Shown piece after piece: positions 7,477 to 16,425 of a stretch of DNA of 30,806 nucleotides. Made by a program: the position numbers and the translations under genes. A model generated the notes under the pieces. That model saw nothing but the letters and a program-made list of their open reading frames with translations, was not told the origin of the DNA and made no database searches. Position 1 is the first letter of the stretch. Every line of letters starts with the position of its first letter. The DNA comes from an uncultured Oscillospiraceae bacterium (GTDB lineage Bacteria > Bacillota > Clostridia > Oscillospirales > Acutalibacteraceae): contig CAUFXR010000025.1 in the NCBI GenBank assembly GCA_959596515.1, positions 1 through 30,806 on the forward strand, in the 5' to 3' direction.

Positions 7477-8263
7477 AGCTCTGGATGTAACCGTTGATGT
7501 TCATGAACTCATTGCCTTCTTCACCGCTGGTGCCGATGATAGAGGACAGAATCAGGTTGGTGGTCCAGCCATTCTCACCGGTCATCATGGACAGAGGAGC
7601 GGAGCAAACACCAGAGGTCTTCAGGGTTTCCAGGTTGCTCATCCACTCGTCCCAAGTGGTAGCGGGTGTAATACCGGCGGCGTCGAACATTTCCTTATTA
7701 TAGAAATAACCGATTGACTGACGGCCATAAGAAATGTTGTAAAGTCCGCCGTCATCCCAGTTGCGGCCGAACTCCAAAGCATCCTCGCCAAGCTCTTTGG
7801 CATACTCCGGATCCGCTTCCACATAAGGATTCATATCTACGGCGATACCGTTCTGTACCGCCAGCTCCAGAACGCCATTGTTTCCTTCGAACACGTCAGG
7901 CAGTGTGTCAGAGGAAGCGCGTACCAGCATCTGATTGTAATATTCTTGGTCGCTGGGCATTTCTTCAAGGTTGATGGTAATCTTCTGCTTATCTACGCCG
8001 TTGTACATTTCCTGGAATTCTTCCAGATAACGGGTTTCCGCAGCCGCGGCATTATGGGTACCAACACGGAAAGAAGCGATGTTCAATTCCACAGGTTCCG
8101 GCAGTTCCTCGCTTTCAGATGTGGAAGCTACGGAGCTGTCTCCCGCAGCGCTGCTGTCGCCGCTGCTGGTGGTCTGTCCATTGTCGCTACAGGCAGTTAC
8201 GCTGAGGCCCATAACGCCAACCAGCATCATCGCGAGAATCGCTTTAAAACTAGCTTTTTTCAT
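7445..8263 (-). pseudogene. Truncated ABC-transporter sugar-binding lipoprotein
   Basis: A 272-residue frame begins MKKASFKAILAMMLVGVMGL and continues SVTAC, a lipoprotein signal with the lipobox cysteine at 25. A Ser-rich linker follows, then a family 1 extracellular sugar-binding domain (VELNIASFRVGTHNAAAAET, ATTWDEWMSNLETL). Intact members have about 420-450 residues. Here homology stops near NINGYI, and the frame ends about 10 residues later in unrelated sequence. I chose the ATG at 8263, which has GGGAGG 7 bases upstream, over the TTG at 8278. It lies just downstream of a YesM/YesN-type two-component pair, the usual place for a sugar ABC transporter, but both permease genes are missing. 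The truncated product cannot form the full two-lobed binding site. Confidence 0.85.
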
Positions 8264-8374
8264 AACAAAACCTCCCAAAATTTTTATTTTTATGTGCTTT
8301 GCGACTATAATTTTAGCTATTTTCTCCTAAAACCTCCATAGAGCGATTTGCCCTGATCTATAAATTAATTGCAC

Positions 8375-8422
8375 AAAAAAAGCGCGATGAGCTATCAAAA
8401 AGTAACTCATCGCGCTTTTTTT
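8375..8422 (-). terminator. Terminator of the two-component operon
   Basis: AAAAAAAGCGCGATGAG (8375-8391) and its exact complement (8406-8422) make a 17-bp stem with a 14-base loop and T runs on both strands. It is an efficient, potentially bidirectional terminator between the response regulator and the binding-protein gene. Confidence 0.92.
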
Positions 8423-8461
8423 CGCATTCTTTAAAAATTTTGCACAAAATTTTTAAATTTT

Positions 8462-10009
8462 TTACTTTTGATTGCGGTATTCACTGGGACTGCATCCAAC
8501 ATATTTCGTAAAAACGCTGGTAAAATAGGCGGCATCCTCAAACCCCACCATCTGAGCGATCTCATATACTTTATAACCGGGATTTCCCAAAAGCAGCTTT
8601 GCCTGATCAATCCGGGCCCGATTAATGGCTTCCGTGATGGTGGTACCTGTCTTATTTCGGAACAGACGGCTCACATAGGCGGAGCTAATATGTATTTGAT
8701 CCGCGATATCCTGCAGGGTGATGTTGCTCTGATAATTGGCGTTAATATAGCGGCTGATCTGATCTACTAGGTCATGCTTTTCCAGTCTGCCACTGATCGC
8801 CCGGCTGGTTTCCTCGACCATTTCCTGGCACACTTGAAACAAGGAATACAAAGTAGTGCTTTGGCTGATCCTCAGATAAAATCTACTCTCCATATCCTCG
8901 GCGGCGTCGCTGACATAGATCTCCCCGAACTTTCTGAATATTGCCGAGCTCAAATTGATCATTTTGATTTTGGCTTTGTGCAGTGGATAATGGATATCCG
9001 CGATCTCCTGTTTCATCCGCTCCAGCAGCTCTTTTGCCGTATCCAGATTCTTTTCAAACAGGGCGTCAGTAATTTGGGCGTTATACTCGTTTAAGTGGGA
9101 AGCGCCGGTTGACTCTGACTCTTCCACATACAGAATAATTTCGTTGCCGGAGTCCGCGGCCCGGGACAATGCCATAGCCGATTCGTGAAAGGTTCGGGAC
9201 AATTCGGAAACCTCGTTGATAATGGTGCTGATACCGAATTTAATATTGATCCCCATCAGTTCATCCACCAAACGCAAGATCTCGCCGCACATCGTCGTAA
9301 TATCCCGAAGAGTCATCCCCGTTTCCTTGGGCTCGCTGATAATCAGGGACATCCCGGAAGGATGAACATTGATAATGTAATAATCATGCTTATTTTCGAT
9401 AATATCCAGAAAATTTTTCAGCATCTGCACGATCGCCTGCAAATCCCACTTTTTATCCATGGAGGAGATCTCGCAGCTGCAAACGCAGTAGCACCTCTTG
9501 TCCAGCCCATAGCGTTCTATATCTTCCGGGTCATTCAGCGTCTTAGACAACGCCAGGGACTCTAAAACATACCCCTGAATATTTTGATATTCTTTCTCGC
9601 TGATTTGTTCCTTTTCTTTTTCCTGATTTTCTGTCTCATATTGCCAAATCGCTTTTTTCACCGCTTTGGGCAGATCCGTAATAATATCGTTTTTTACTAC
9701 AAAGTCCACGGCTCCGTAGCGCAGAGCTTTTCTGGCATACTCAAAATCCGTATAGGCGGTTACCAGAATCATCTTAAGCCCCTTGTGCTTTTTATCGATC
9801 TCCTCCATCAGCTCCATTCCGCTGAGCTTTGGCATTTTAATATCGGTAATAACAATATCCGCCGTATTTTTCTCTAAGTACTTCAGCACCTGAAGGCCAT
9901 CGGTACACTCTTTCACAATCTGGCAATTCAGCTTATCCCAGTCGATCAAATGGACGATACCTTTTCGAATGACATCCTCATCGTCCGCCACAATTACTTT
10001 ATACTTCAT
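8462..10009 (-). CDS. YesN-type response regulator with AraC DNA-binding domain
   Basis: A 515-residue regulator. Residues 1-120 are a receiver domain with acidic pocket D10/D11, phosphoacceptor D56 (ADIVITDIKMP), T84 and K106. A ~280-residue middle region follows, as in YesN proteins. The C-terminal ~100 residues form a two-helix-turn-helix AraC domain (NITLQDIADQIHISSAYVSR, YEIAQMVGFEDAAYFTSVF). I place the start at the ATG at 10009, with AAAGGAG upstream, not at the longer in-frame start. It overlaps the kinase stop by 11 bases, indicating translational coupling. YesMN pairs switch on neighbouring carbohydrate ABC transporters and glycosidases, and here that target locus is disrupted. Confidence 0.95.
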   Translation of the reverse strand: MKYKVIVADDEDVIRKGIVHLIDWDKLNCQIVKECTDGLQVLKYLEKNTADIVITDIKMPKLSGMELMEEIDKKHKGLKMILVTAYTDFEYARKALRYGAVDFVVKNDIITDLPKAVKKAIWQYETENQEKEKEQISEKEYQNIQGYVLESLALSKTLNDPEDIERYGLDKRCYCVCSCEISSMDKKWDLQAIVQMLKNFLDIIENKHDYYIINVHPSGMSLIISEPKETGMTLRDITTMCGEILRLVDELMGINIKFGISTIINEVSELSRTFHESAMALSRAADSGNEIILYVEESESTGASHLNEYNAQITDALFEKNLDTAKELLERMKQEIADIHYPLHKAKIKMINLSSAIFRKFGEIYVSDAAEDMESRFYLRISQSTTLYSLFQVCQEMVEETSRAISGRLEKHDLVDQISRYINANYQSNITLQDIADQIHISSAYVSRLFRNKTGTTITEAINRARIDQAKLLLGNPGYKVYEIAQMVGFEDAAYFTSVFTKYVGCSPSEYRNQK

Positions 10010-11796
10010 CAGATTCTCCTTTCCGGTCCAGAGGAATGACAATCTCCACAGCGGTTCCTTCTCCCGGAGCGCTGTGGATCTTAAGCCCATACGCCTCTCC
10101 GTAAAGCAGCCTTAAACGGTTGTGGGTATTTTTCAGTCCTACTTTTTCTCTGGTTCCGTCCAGCGACACTTCCCCGCTGCTCAAATCCAGCAGATTCGTG
10201 TCAAAGCCGCGTCCGTTATCCGCAATTCTGATTTTAAGGCACTTCTCTTCCTTTGTGATTTCCAGATCAACGCAGATCTTTTCCACGTCACCGTCCATTC
10301 CATGGATCACTGAATTTTCGACAATTGGTTCAATGGTTAGCCTGGGAATTTGAAAGTCCTCCAGGCCAGGCTCCATAGAAATGTGGTAGTCCAGGCGGTC
10401 TTGGTACCGCTGCTTTTGTAAATAGAGATAAAACTCAACGTATTGGACTTCTTCTGCTAAAGGCGTCATCATGCTTTTCCCTGAATACAAGCTGGCCCGC
10501 AGCAAGCCGGAAAGAGAGGTCAGCATCTGGTAAACTGTCTCGTCGCCGCGCAACTTCGCTTTGATTTGAATCGTGGAAAGAACATTAAACAAAAAATGAG
10601 GGTTCATTTGCTGCTGAATAAACTCCAGCTCCATTTCCTGCCGCATAATTTTGGCCTTATAAGTATCATTAATCAGCGTCTTCATCGCCGCCGTCATATC
10701 ATTGAAGTAGTTGCTCAAGGTATCTACAGCGCGGTTGTTGTAATGAGGCATCTTTACATCATAATTTTTCTTTTTTACTTCGTTCATGCTGATCACCAGA
10801 TCCTTAATAAACGAAGTACTTTTAAAGGATACGATATATCCTACCGCCAAAAGCGCTATGCACAAGATACCGGCAATGACAAATAAAAAGGGAGTTCCTT
10901 GCAGAGTTTGATCGATAATCACCTGTTGAGGAACTACATTGAGCAATGTCAGACTGTTGGAAGAAAGTGGTTTTGAAAAATACAGATAATTTTCCCCATC
11001 CCGTCTAAAATCGCCATTGCCTCCTCCTTTGACTTCCTGAAAAATATCCTCCTCAAATTTTTTGCCTACCTGATCCCGTTCAGACGACGAAAAAATATAG
11101 CCATCCTCATCCAAAAGATAAGTCGCGGTACCTTCTCCCCCATAAGATCTGGAATAATCCTGATACAAAGCGTTTTCATTAGTAGCGATTACAATTGACA
11201 AGGAATCCGTTGAATTGAAATCCCTCTTCATACGGCGCACATGGAAAATCTGATTATCGTCTATGACAGGCGGAATATCTCCTATAAACTGTTCCTGTCT
11301 TTCCTTCAATTGCTGGTTCGCGCTGACAGCTGATTGATAAATTGCGTTCGGCGTAGTCTGATTCGCTGAAACATAAAGCAGAGGATCATCATTCAGCAGA
11401 ATACAAATATAGCTGATATAATTGGTTTTCCACGCGTTACTGTAAGTAAGCACATGATTGGTTTCACTTTTAAGATTATTGACATTGGTATAGTAAGCTG
11501 AACTGCTCTCATCGAACAACTTTGTATTGTTAATCCAATAGCCTACCGTTCCGCCAGTAGCTACAGCCAACCCAGTGTTCGTAATAAAGGAAAAGGACTG
11601 GTCAATATTTTGTACGGTTTTTATCTGTATAAATCTGCATTTTCTCATAGGTGTTTTCATAGGCTTTGGAATACATCACCATCGTCAGATAACCACCTAT
11701 GACTAACATAGAAAACAGCATAAAACATACACAAATAATTACCACTCGATTATGTACCGGAGCTTGTCTCAGCAAGGAATCAAATGATTTCTTCAT
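9999..11796 (-). pseudogene. YesM-type sensor histidine kinase with a one-base frameshift
   Basis: The gene reads in two frames. Codons from the ATG at 11796 give MKKSFDSLLRQAPVHNRVV, a transmembrane segment (IICVCFMLFSMLVIGGYL) and ...YEKMQIYTDK, then stop. The next frame continues TVQNIDQSFSFITNTGL through an extracellular sensor region, a second membrane segment (FLFVIAGILCIALLAVGYIV), a HAMP-like linker, the His_kinase domain (QQMNPHFLFNVLSTIQ) and the ATPase domain (NSVIHGM, IADNGRGFD). Removing one base from a run of five A (plus-strand T at 11618-11622) restores one 598-residue protein of typical YesM length. The frameshift may be a real mutation or a homopolymer sequencing error. Without repair the kinase would lack its first membrane helix. 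Confidence 0.9.
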
Positions 11797-12349
11797 GTTA
11801 AAGATCACCTTTTGTTGTGTTTTGATAAAATTATCTGCTAACAGTAAAACAACTCTGCCGCCGATAAATTTCCAACTCTTTTCCTTTTTTGCAACGGATA
11901 AAAGCGCATAAAGCGCATGATAGCTGTCCGCACAAAACGTAACACTCGATATCCTGTCTACTCATCTTCAAAACAGACTGGGCGCTAAACGGAATCCCCC
12001 ATAACCGCAGCCAAACCGAACACATTCAGTATCGCAAGCCCGGGCTTTTGATCTCCGCTGGCTCAAACCGGTTATCACGATAGGGCTGAGCCATTTGCCG
12101 CTGGGAATCCGGACGCTTTTAAGTTCGGGAGGAAACGCTGCCTTTGGTAGACTTCAACCGCTTCAAAATTTTTATTTGGCGGAAAGGGAGAAAAAATGTT
12201 CTACGCGGAAGGTCTATCCGCTGTATCTTCTCACTTCGCTTCCGGAGAAGATCCAAAATCTGAAAATGCGCACCCGGGCGGAAATGCTTTTCCTTTTATT
12301 ACAAGCTTTACGCTCATAGCCACAGAATTATGTTTAAGGCTTATCGTTT
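11797..12349. other. Intergenic stretch, no gene seen
   Basis: It lies between the kinase start and the uracil-DNA glycosylase stop. A short inverted repeat (TGGCTCA...TGAGCCA, near 12060-12093) is present. No frame resembles a known protein, and no clear promoter for the kinase could be fixed. Confidence 0.5.
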
Positions 12350-12931
12350 TTATGTCTCCTCATAAGTGTGGTCACAAAGTTCATGAATTTTTTCCCGGAG
12401 TTTTAAAAAGTCGTCAAAAGCTCCTGGCTTTTGAGAGGGATTTCGCAACAGCGCGGCGGGATGAAGGGTAGCCATCATGGTAACACCGTTTTTTCCAAAA
12501 AAGACCCCGTGCTCTTTCGTAATTTTAATATCCGGCTTGATAATTTTGGCGGCAGCGATTCTTCCAAGGCACACAATGATTTTGGGACGGATCAGCGCTG
12601 TCTGGTTCCGCAGCCAATCGATACAGGCCTCCTGCTCCTCGGGCAAAGGATCACGATTTTGTGGGGGGCGGCATTTGACGATATTAGCGATATAAATGTT
12701 TTTTTCTCTGCTTAAGTCTATGGCCGCGAGCATTTTGTCCAGAAGCTGTCCTCCCCGTCCGACAAAAGGTTCCCCCTGCAAATCCTCATTTTCCCCAGGG
12801 CCTTCCCCGATAAACATAACCTCGGCGGTTTCCACGCCTACGCCAAACACTACATTGTGCCGATCTTTACAAAGGCCGCATTTACGGCATTGGAGGCAGG
12901 CCTCCTGTAAACGATCCCAGGTTTCATACAT
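12350..12931 (-). CDS. Type IV uracil-DNA glycosylase (4Fe-4S)
   Basis: A 193-residue base-excision repair enzyme that removes uracil from DNA. The active-site motif GEGPGENEDLQGEPFVGRGG (42-61) and the second motif HPAALLRNP near the C-terminus are those of the family 4, SPO1-polymerase-like UDGs. Four cysteines fit the iron-sulphur ligands: C15 and C18 in CRKCGLC, C87 in IVKCRPPQNRDP, and C103, with the usual 16-residue spacing between the last two. I place the start at the ATG at 12931 (MYETWDRLQE), preceded by GGAGAA. The longer frame to 12994 adds a poorly conserved basic stretch. It stands alone, with no operon partner visible. Confidence 0.93.
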   Translation of the reverse strand: MYETWDRLQEACLQCRKCGLCKDRHNVVFGVGVETAEVMFIGEGPGENEDLQGEPFVGRGGQLLDKMLAAIDLSREKNIYIANIVKCRPPQNRDPLPEEQEACIDWLRNQTALIRPKIIVCLGRIAAAKIIKPDIKITKEHGVFFGKNGVTMMATLHPAALLRNPSQKPGAFDDFLKLREKIHELCDHTYEET

Positions 12932-13425
12932 AGTTGCTTTTCTCCGTTCAGATGAATTTTTTCGCGGTTCTCCGGCACAACGATCAGCAGGCAAATCTGA
13001 TCTGTACGACCGGCGGCAATAAAATATTTTTCCGTCTACCCGTGTGGAATGACATCTTATGGTACGGATCCCCTGACGTTATATGACGTTATACACGGTA
13101 AACGATTGACGACTTCCGTAGAATTTCACCGTTCCCTCAGAGCAACGGGAACGAACTACAGCCGGGGCCGCAGCGCAGAAGAAAAAGGTGCCAGCCCGTT
13201 AAAGCATCACAGCGGCCGCGGAAATATTGTCACAGGACATACCAAGAAAGAGCAAGGTCTATCCTGCGGCTCATAGTGAAAAATAGCCGTCTATGACAGG
13301 AAAGACCCGCACTTCATAGCCGTCGACGATACACTTTTTCTTATTTCAGGACTGCGCCGCTTCTGCTAATGTAAGATTATTATACCATAAAAATGTCTAA
13401 AAGGGAAAAATTTAAAAGGATTTAG
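12932..13425. other. Intergenic stretch, no gene seen
   Basis: It holds a short tandem repeat (TGACGTTATA twice near 13075-13095) and two copies of ATAGCCGTC (about 13285 and 13317). I recognise no protein or RNA family here. Confidence 0.45.
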
Positions 13426-13454
13426 TTGAATTTTGCGGTCTGGGGTTGTATGAT
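13426..13454 (+). promoter_or_regulatory. Promoter of pduL
   Basis: TTGAAT (13426-13431), a 17-base spacer and TATGAT (13449-13454) lie 39 bases ahead of the start codon. Confidence 0.7.
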
Positions 13455-13493
13455 AATAATATCGAAAATGAATCAATCAGGAGTGTATGAATT

Positions 13494-14063
13494 ATGAAAG
13501 TTATGGTTGAAACCTCCGCGCGTCACGTGCATCTGTCCCAAGAGGATCTGGATACCCTGTTCGGTAAGGGTTATCAGTTGACTAATAAAAAGGATCTTTC
13601 TCAGCCCGGACAGTTCGCCTGTGAGGAAAGAGTCTGTGTAATTGGGCCGAAGGGTGAAATGAAAGGCGTCTCTATTTTGGGGCCCGTTCGTCCGGCCTCT
13701 CAGGTAGAGCTTTCCTTGACGGATGCCAGAAAAATCGGTATTGTTGCTCCTATCCGGGAATCCGGAGATATCGCTGGTACCCCCTGCTGCAAACTGGTTG
13801 GCCCGGCGGGCGAGGTGGAACTGAAGGAAGGCGTAATCGCCGCTAAGCGCCATATTCATCTGGATCCCGCTACTGCTGAGAAATTCGCTTTGAACGATAA
13901 GCAGGTAGTCTCTGTAAAATTGGAAAGCGACGGCCGCAGCTTAATCTTCGGTGACGTGGTAGTAAGAGTCAGCCCTAAATATGCCCCGGCTATGCACATT
14001 GATACCGACGAATCCAACGCGGCTGGATTAAAAGGTACGGTAGATGGAGAAATTCTCGCCTAA
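13494..14063 (+). CDS. pduL: Phosphate propanoyltransferase / phosphotransacetylase PduL
   Basis: A 189-residue zinc enzyme that interconverts acyl-CoA and acyl phosphate (acetyl or propionyl), feeding ATP formation by acetate/propionate kinase. The two PduL beta-barrel domains show paired metal-binding histidines: ARHVHLSQ (H11, H13) in the first and AKRHIHLD (H120, H122) in the second. H168 lies in YAPAMHIDTDE. There is no N-terminal encapsulation peptide and no microcompartment gene nearby, so it probably acts free in the cytosol as the cell's phosphotransacetylase. AGGAG lies about 10 bases before the ATG. It is a single-gene unit with promoter (13426-13454) and terminator (14087-14122). 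Confidence 0.95.
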   Translation: MKVMVETSARHVHLSQEDLDTLFGKGYQLTNKKDLSQPGQFACEERVCVIGPKGEMKGVSILGPVRPASQVELSLTDARKIGIVAPIRESGDIAGTPCCKLVGPAGEVELKEGVIAAKRHIHLDPATAEKFALNDKQVVSVKLESDGRSLIFGDVVVRVSPKYAPAMHIDTDESNAAGLKGTVDGEILA

Positions 14064-14086
14064 CAAAAACGTAAATACATAAAGAT

Positions 14087-14122
14087 AAAGCCCCGAAAAG
14101 GTAATCCTTTTCGGGGCTTTTT
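14087..14122 (+). terminator. Terminator of pduL
   Basis: AAAGCCCCGAAAAGG (14087-14101) pairs perfectly with CCTTTTCGGGGCTTT (14106-14120) around TAAT, followed by a T tract, about 25 bases past the stop codon. Confidence 0.95.
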
Positions 14123-14525
14123 ATTCCCTCAAGTTTGTCGTAACCCAACCGTTGCTTATGGCCAGGGATGAAACGTTTCCTCGCTCCAGCCAGCAGTCAG
14201 AATCCGCTGCAAAATGGTGCGCAAAACCCGTTCGTCAAAATCGGTAATAAAAATAAGCTTCAAAATTCGTTGATCAGAATCAACGGAAAATAGGCTCCGG
14301 GATTCGATTGGGAATCGGCAGCAAAAATACCGGTCAAAACTTATCAGTTAGAATCAAGAGCAAAAAGGAAACGAAACCTATTAAATAGGAAGAACTCTTT
14401 TTTATGGGCAAAAAAGCTAGATGGGTTAGAAAACAATTTTTACTGAAAAGCGTATTATAGAATATTTCTTTAAAATTTCGCTGCCTTTGCTTTGGTTTAC
14501 CTGAGAATAAAAACAAGAATCAAGA
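14123..14525. other. Intergenic stretch, no gene seen
   Basis: A/T-rich sequence with several CAAAA(A/T) runs and the repeated words GAATCAACGG/GAATCAAGAG, but no convincing repeat unit, gene or RNA. It separates the convergent pduL and DUF896 genes. Confidence 0.45.
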
Positions 14526-14732
14526 TCAAATTTTTTTCTTATGTACTTTCTTTTTGGTACCATCCGGCTCCAAAATGGACATGTTTTCCAGCTGAGATAC
14601 TAGATTTTTCTTTATATCGGCCAGATATTCCTGGCGAAGCTTTTTCTGTTCTTGGGCTTCTTCCGGAGTAAGCCCTTGAGCCTTGGACTTACGTGCCAGC
14701 TCGTTGATCCGTTGAATGGCTTCCGGTGTCAT
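14526..14732 (-). CDS. DUF896 (YnzC-family) small protein
   Basis: A 68-residue protein, MTPEAIQRINELARKSKAQG followed by LTPEEAQEQKKLRQEYL and a Lys-rich tail KKKVHKKKI. It matches the DUF896/UPF0291 family of small helical-hairpin proteins (Bacillus YnzC), which are cytosolic and of unclear function. Its Shine-Dalgarno site TAAGGAGG overlaps the stop codon of the upstream phosphoglycerate mutase gene, 15 bases away, so the two are an operon with probable translational coupling. Confidence 0.93.
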   Translation of the reverse strand: MTPEAIQRINELARKSKAQGLTPEEAQEQKKLRQEYLADIKKNLVSQLENMSILEPDGTKKKVHKKKI

Positions 14733-14747
14733 AAGGGTAAAACCTCC

Positions 14748-15968
14748 TTAAGCTTGATTCGGCGCAAACAGCTTTTCGATCAACATTGGGCCTGCGGCAA
14801 CGTAATTTCCTGTTTGCTTAGCGGCCGCTTCACAGAAGCAGGAAACGCCGCTGTTTTTCTCTTGGGTACTGTCATAAATAAGATAGGGGACCGGATCGCC
14901 CGCGTGAGTTTTAGTTGCCAGAGGGGTGGGATGGTCCGGCAGGACCATGACCCGAAAAGGACCGATTCCCCGGAGCGCTTCTGTCAGAGGCGCCAGGATT
15001 TTTTCGTCGATCAATTCGATCGCTCTGATCTTATTTTCCAGTTCTCCGCGATGACCACATTCATCGGGCGCTTCCACATGGATATAAACGAAATCCTGCT
15101 CTCTCTGGAATTCCTTAAGCGCCGCTTCCATTTTTCCGGTAAAATTGGTGTCGATATAACCTGTAGCACCTTCCACATCCACCGAGGTCATTTTAGCGCA
15201 CAGACCAATTCCTTTAATGAGATCCACCGCGGAAACAACAGAGCCCTTTTTGTGAAATTTAGCTTCAAAGCTATCTAAGCGAGGGCGCTGTCCCTCTCCC
15301 CAAAGCCAAATGGAATTGGCAGGCCGCTTACCCCGTTTAATCCGTTCCTGATTGATAGGATGATCCTTAAGAAGGGAATAACTTTGCACCATCATCTCAT
15401 AAAGCTTTGCAACACAGGGGCCTTCCGGAATATACTGCGCGATTTTACGGCCGGTAATATCGTGAGGCGGAGTAAGAGACCCGGGATGAGGTTCCCCGTG
15501 TTTCCATACCAGACAATGGCGGTAACTGACTCCCGGATAAAAGTGGAAATCATCGTCACCGAGTTTTTCCTGGATATATTCGATTAATATCTTTGCTTCC
15601 TGAGAAGAAATATCGTCAGCGCAGTAATCCACCATGGTTTTGCTTTGATAATCCTCTTCATCGGAAAGGGTGACAAGGTTGCAGCGCAGAGTCACATCGG
15701 TATCTTGAAGGTCGATACCAATAGAAGCAGCCTCCAGAGGAGAACGCCCGGTGTAATATTGGGCCGGATCGTAACCCATCACTGAAAGATTTGCCACGTC
15801 GCTTCCGGGTTTCATGCCGTCAGGAACCGTTTTTACCAGTCCCACCTCACCTTTAGCGGCCAGAAAATCCATACAGGGCTTTTTCGCCACAGCCATGGGC
15901 GTTTGTTCTTTTAAAGCGGAAATGGGATAATCCGCCATGCCATCGCATAATACTACGGCGTATTTCAT
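14748..15968 (-). CDS. apgM: Cofactor-independent phosphoglycerate mutase, archaeal-type (ApgM)
   Basis: A 406-residue member of the alkaline-phosphatase superfamily. It interconverts 3- and 2-phosphoglycerate without 2,3-bisphosphoglycerate; some relatives are proposed to act as homoserine kinase. The N-terminal metal site MKYAVVLCDGMADYP (Asp9), the nucleophile region GSDVANLSVMGYDPAQYYTG, the segment VEAPDECGHRGE and the metal site VLPDHPTPLATKTHAGDPVP are all intact. I use the ATG at 15968, preceded by TAGGA, rather than a start 78 bases upstream, because family similarity begins at MKYAVVL. It is followed closely by the DUF896 gene. A consensus-like promoter lies at 16018-16046. Confidence 0.93.
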   Translation of the reverse strand: MKYAVVLCDGMADYPISALKEQTPMAVAKKPCMDFLAAKGEVGLVKTVPDGMKPGSDVANLSVMGYDPAQYYTGRSPLEAASIGIDLQDTDVTLRCNLVTLSDEEDYQSKTMVDYCADDISSQEAKILIEYIQEKLGDDDFHFYPGVSYRHCLVWKHGEPHPGSLTPPHDITGRKIAQYIPEGPCVAKLYEMMVQSYSLLKDHPINQERIKRGKRPANSIWLWGEGQRPRLDSFEAKFHKKGSVVSAVDLIKGIGLCAKMTSVDVEGATGYIDTNFTGKMEAALKEFQREQDFVYIHVEAPDECGHRGELENKIRAIELIDEKILAPLTEALRGIGPFRVMVLPDHPTPLATKTHAGDPVPYLIYDSTQEKNSGVSCFCEAAAKQTGNYVAAGPMLIEKLFAPNQA

Positions 15969-16017
15969 GTGAATCCTACTTTCCTGAGTGTGATAATATA
16001 GTCCTTCTGCCTTTCCT

Positions 16018-16046
16018 ATTATAGTACGCGGAATAGCTTGGTTCAA
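16018..16046 (-). promoter_or_regulatory. Promoter of the apgM-DUF896 operon
   Basis: On the minus strand TTGAAC (16041-16046), a 17-base spacer and a perfect TATAAT (16018-16023) lie 50 bases before the chosen start codon. Confidence 0.75.
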
Positions 16047-16127
16047 GTGAAAAATAGTTTCTGCATAGAATTGCAGAATATTGGAAATGCTATTTAAAGC
16101 GCTCAGAAAATAAAATGGAAAAATAGC

Positions 16128-16155
16128 TTGACTTTTATGGAAAAATTAGTATAAT
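16128..16155 (+). promoter_or_regulatory. Promoter of the tRNA genes
   Basis: TTGACT (16128-16133), a 16-base spacer and TATAAT (16150-16155) lie 16 bases before the mature 5' end of tRNA-Gln. Confidence 0.8.
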
Positions 16156-16171
16156 AGTTATTGCTGTTTGA

Positions 16172-16245
16172 TGCGGAATTGTGTAAGGGTAGCACGACAG
16201 ACTCTGACTCTGTTTGTCTGGGTTCGAATCCTAGTTCCGCAGCCA
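16172..16245 (+). tRNA. tRNA-Gln (anticodon CTG)
   Basis: Acceptor arms TGCGGAA/TTCCGCA pair perfectly, with discriminator G and encoded CCA. The anticodon stem ACAGA/TCTGT encloses loop CTCTGAC, giving anticodon CTG for CAG codons. The T-arm holds GGTTCGAATCC. The gene is 74 bases long with CCA. Confidence 0.95.
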
Positions 16246-16251
16246 CGAATC

Positions 16252-16287
16252 AGCCCCGGTATCGTTGATATTCCGGGGCTTGATTTT
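16252..16287 (+). terminator. Hairpin between the two tRNA genes
   Basis: AGCCCCGG (16252-16259) pairs with CCGGGGCT (16273-16280), followed by TGATTTT. It may act as a terminator or a processing signal. Confidence 0.5.
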
Positions 16288-16292
16288 GCTTT

Positions 16293-16369
<77 letters not shown>

Positions 16370-16375
16370 GTAAAA

Positions 16376-16422
16376 AACCGCATGTGAACGTCATTTTTGA
16401 CTGTTCCGTGCGGTTCTTTTTT
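16376..16422 (+). terminator. Terminator after tRNA-Pro
   Basis: AACCGCA (16376-16382) pairs with TGCGGTT (16409-16415), followed by CTTTTTT, 6 bases after the tRNA end. Confidence 0.75.
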
Positions 16423-16425
16423 ATC

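Noticed and set aside
12095..12471. Plus-strand frames upstream of the uracil-DNA glycosylase stop
   Set aside because: No similarity to known proteins, and they overlap the glycosylase gene in antisense.
13049..13276. 75-residue plus-strand frame ahead of pduL
   Set aside because: Low-complexity composition, no ribosome site, and no domain. I also considered 6S and SRP RNA here and found neither signature.
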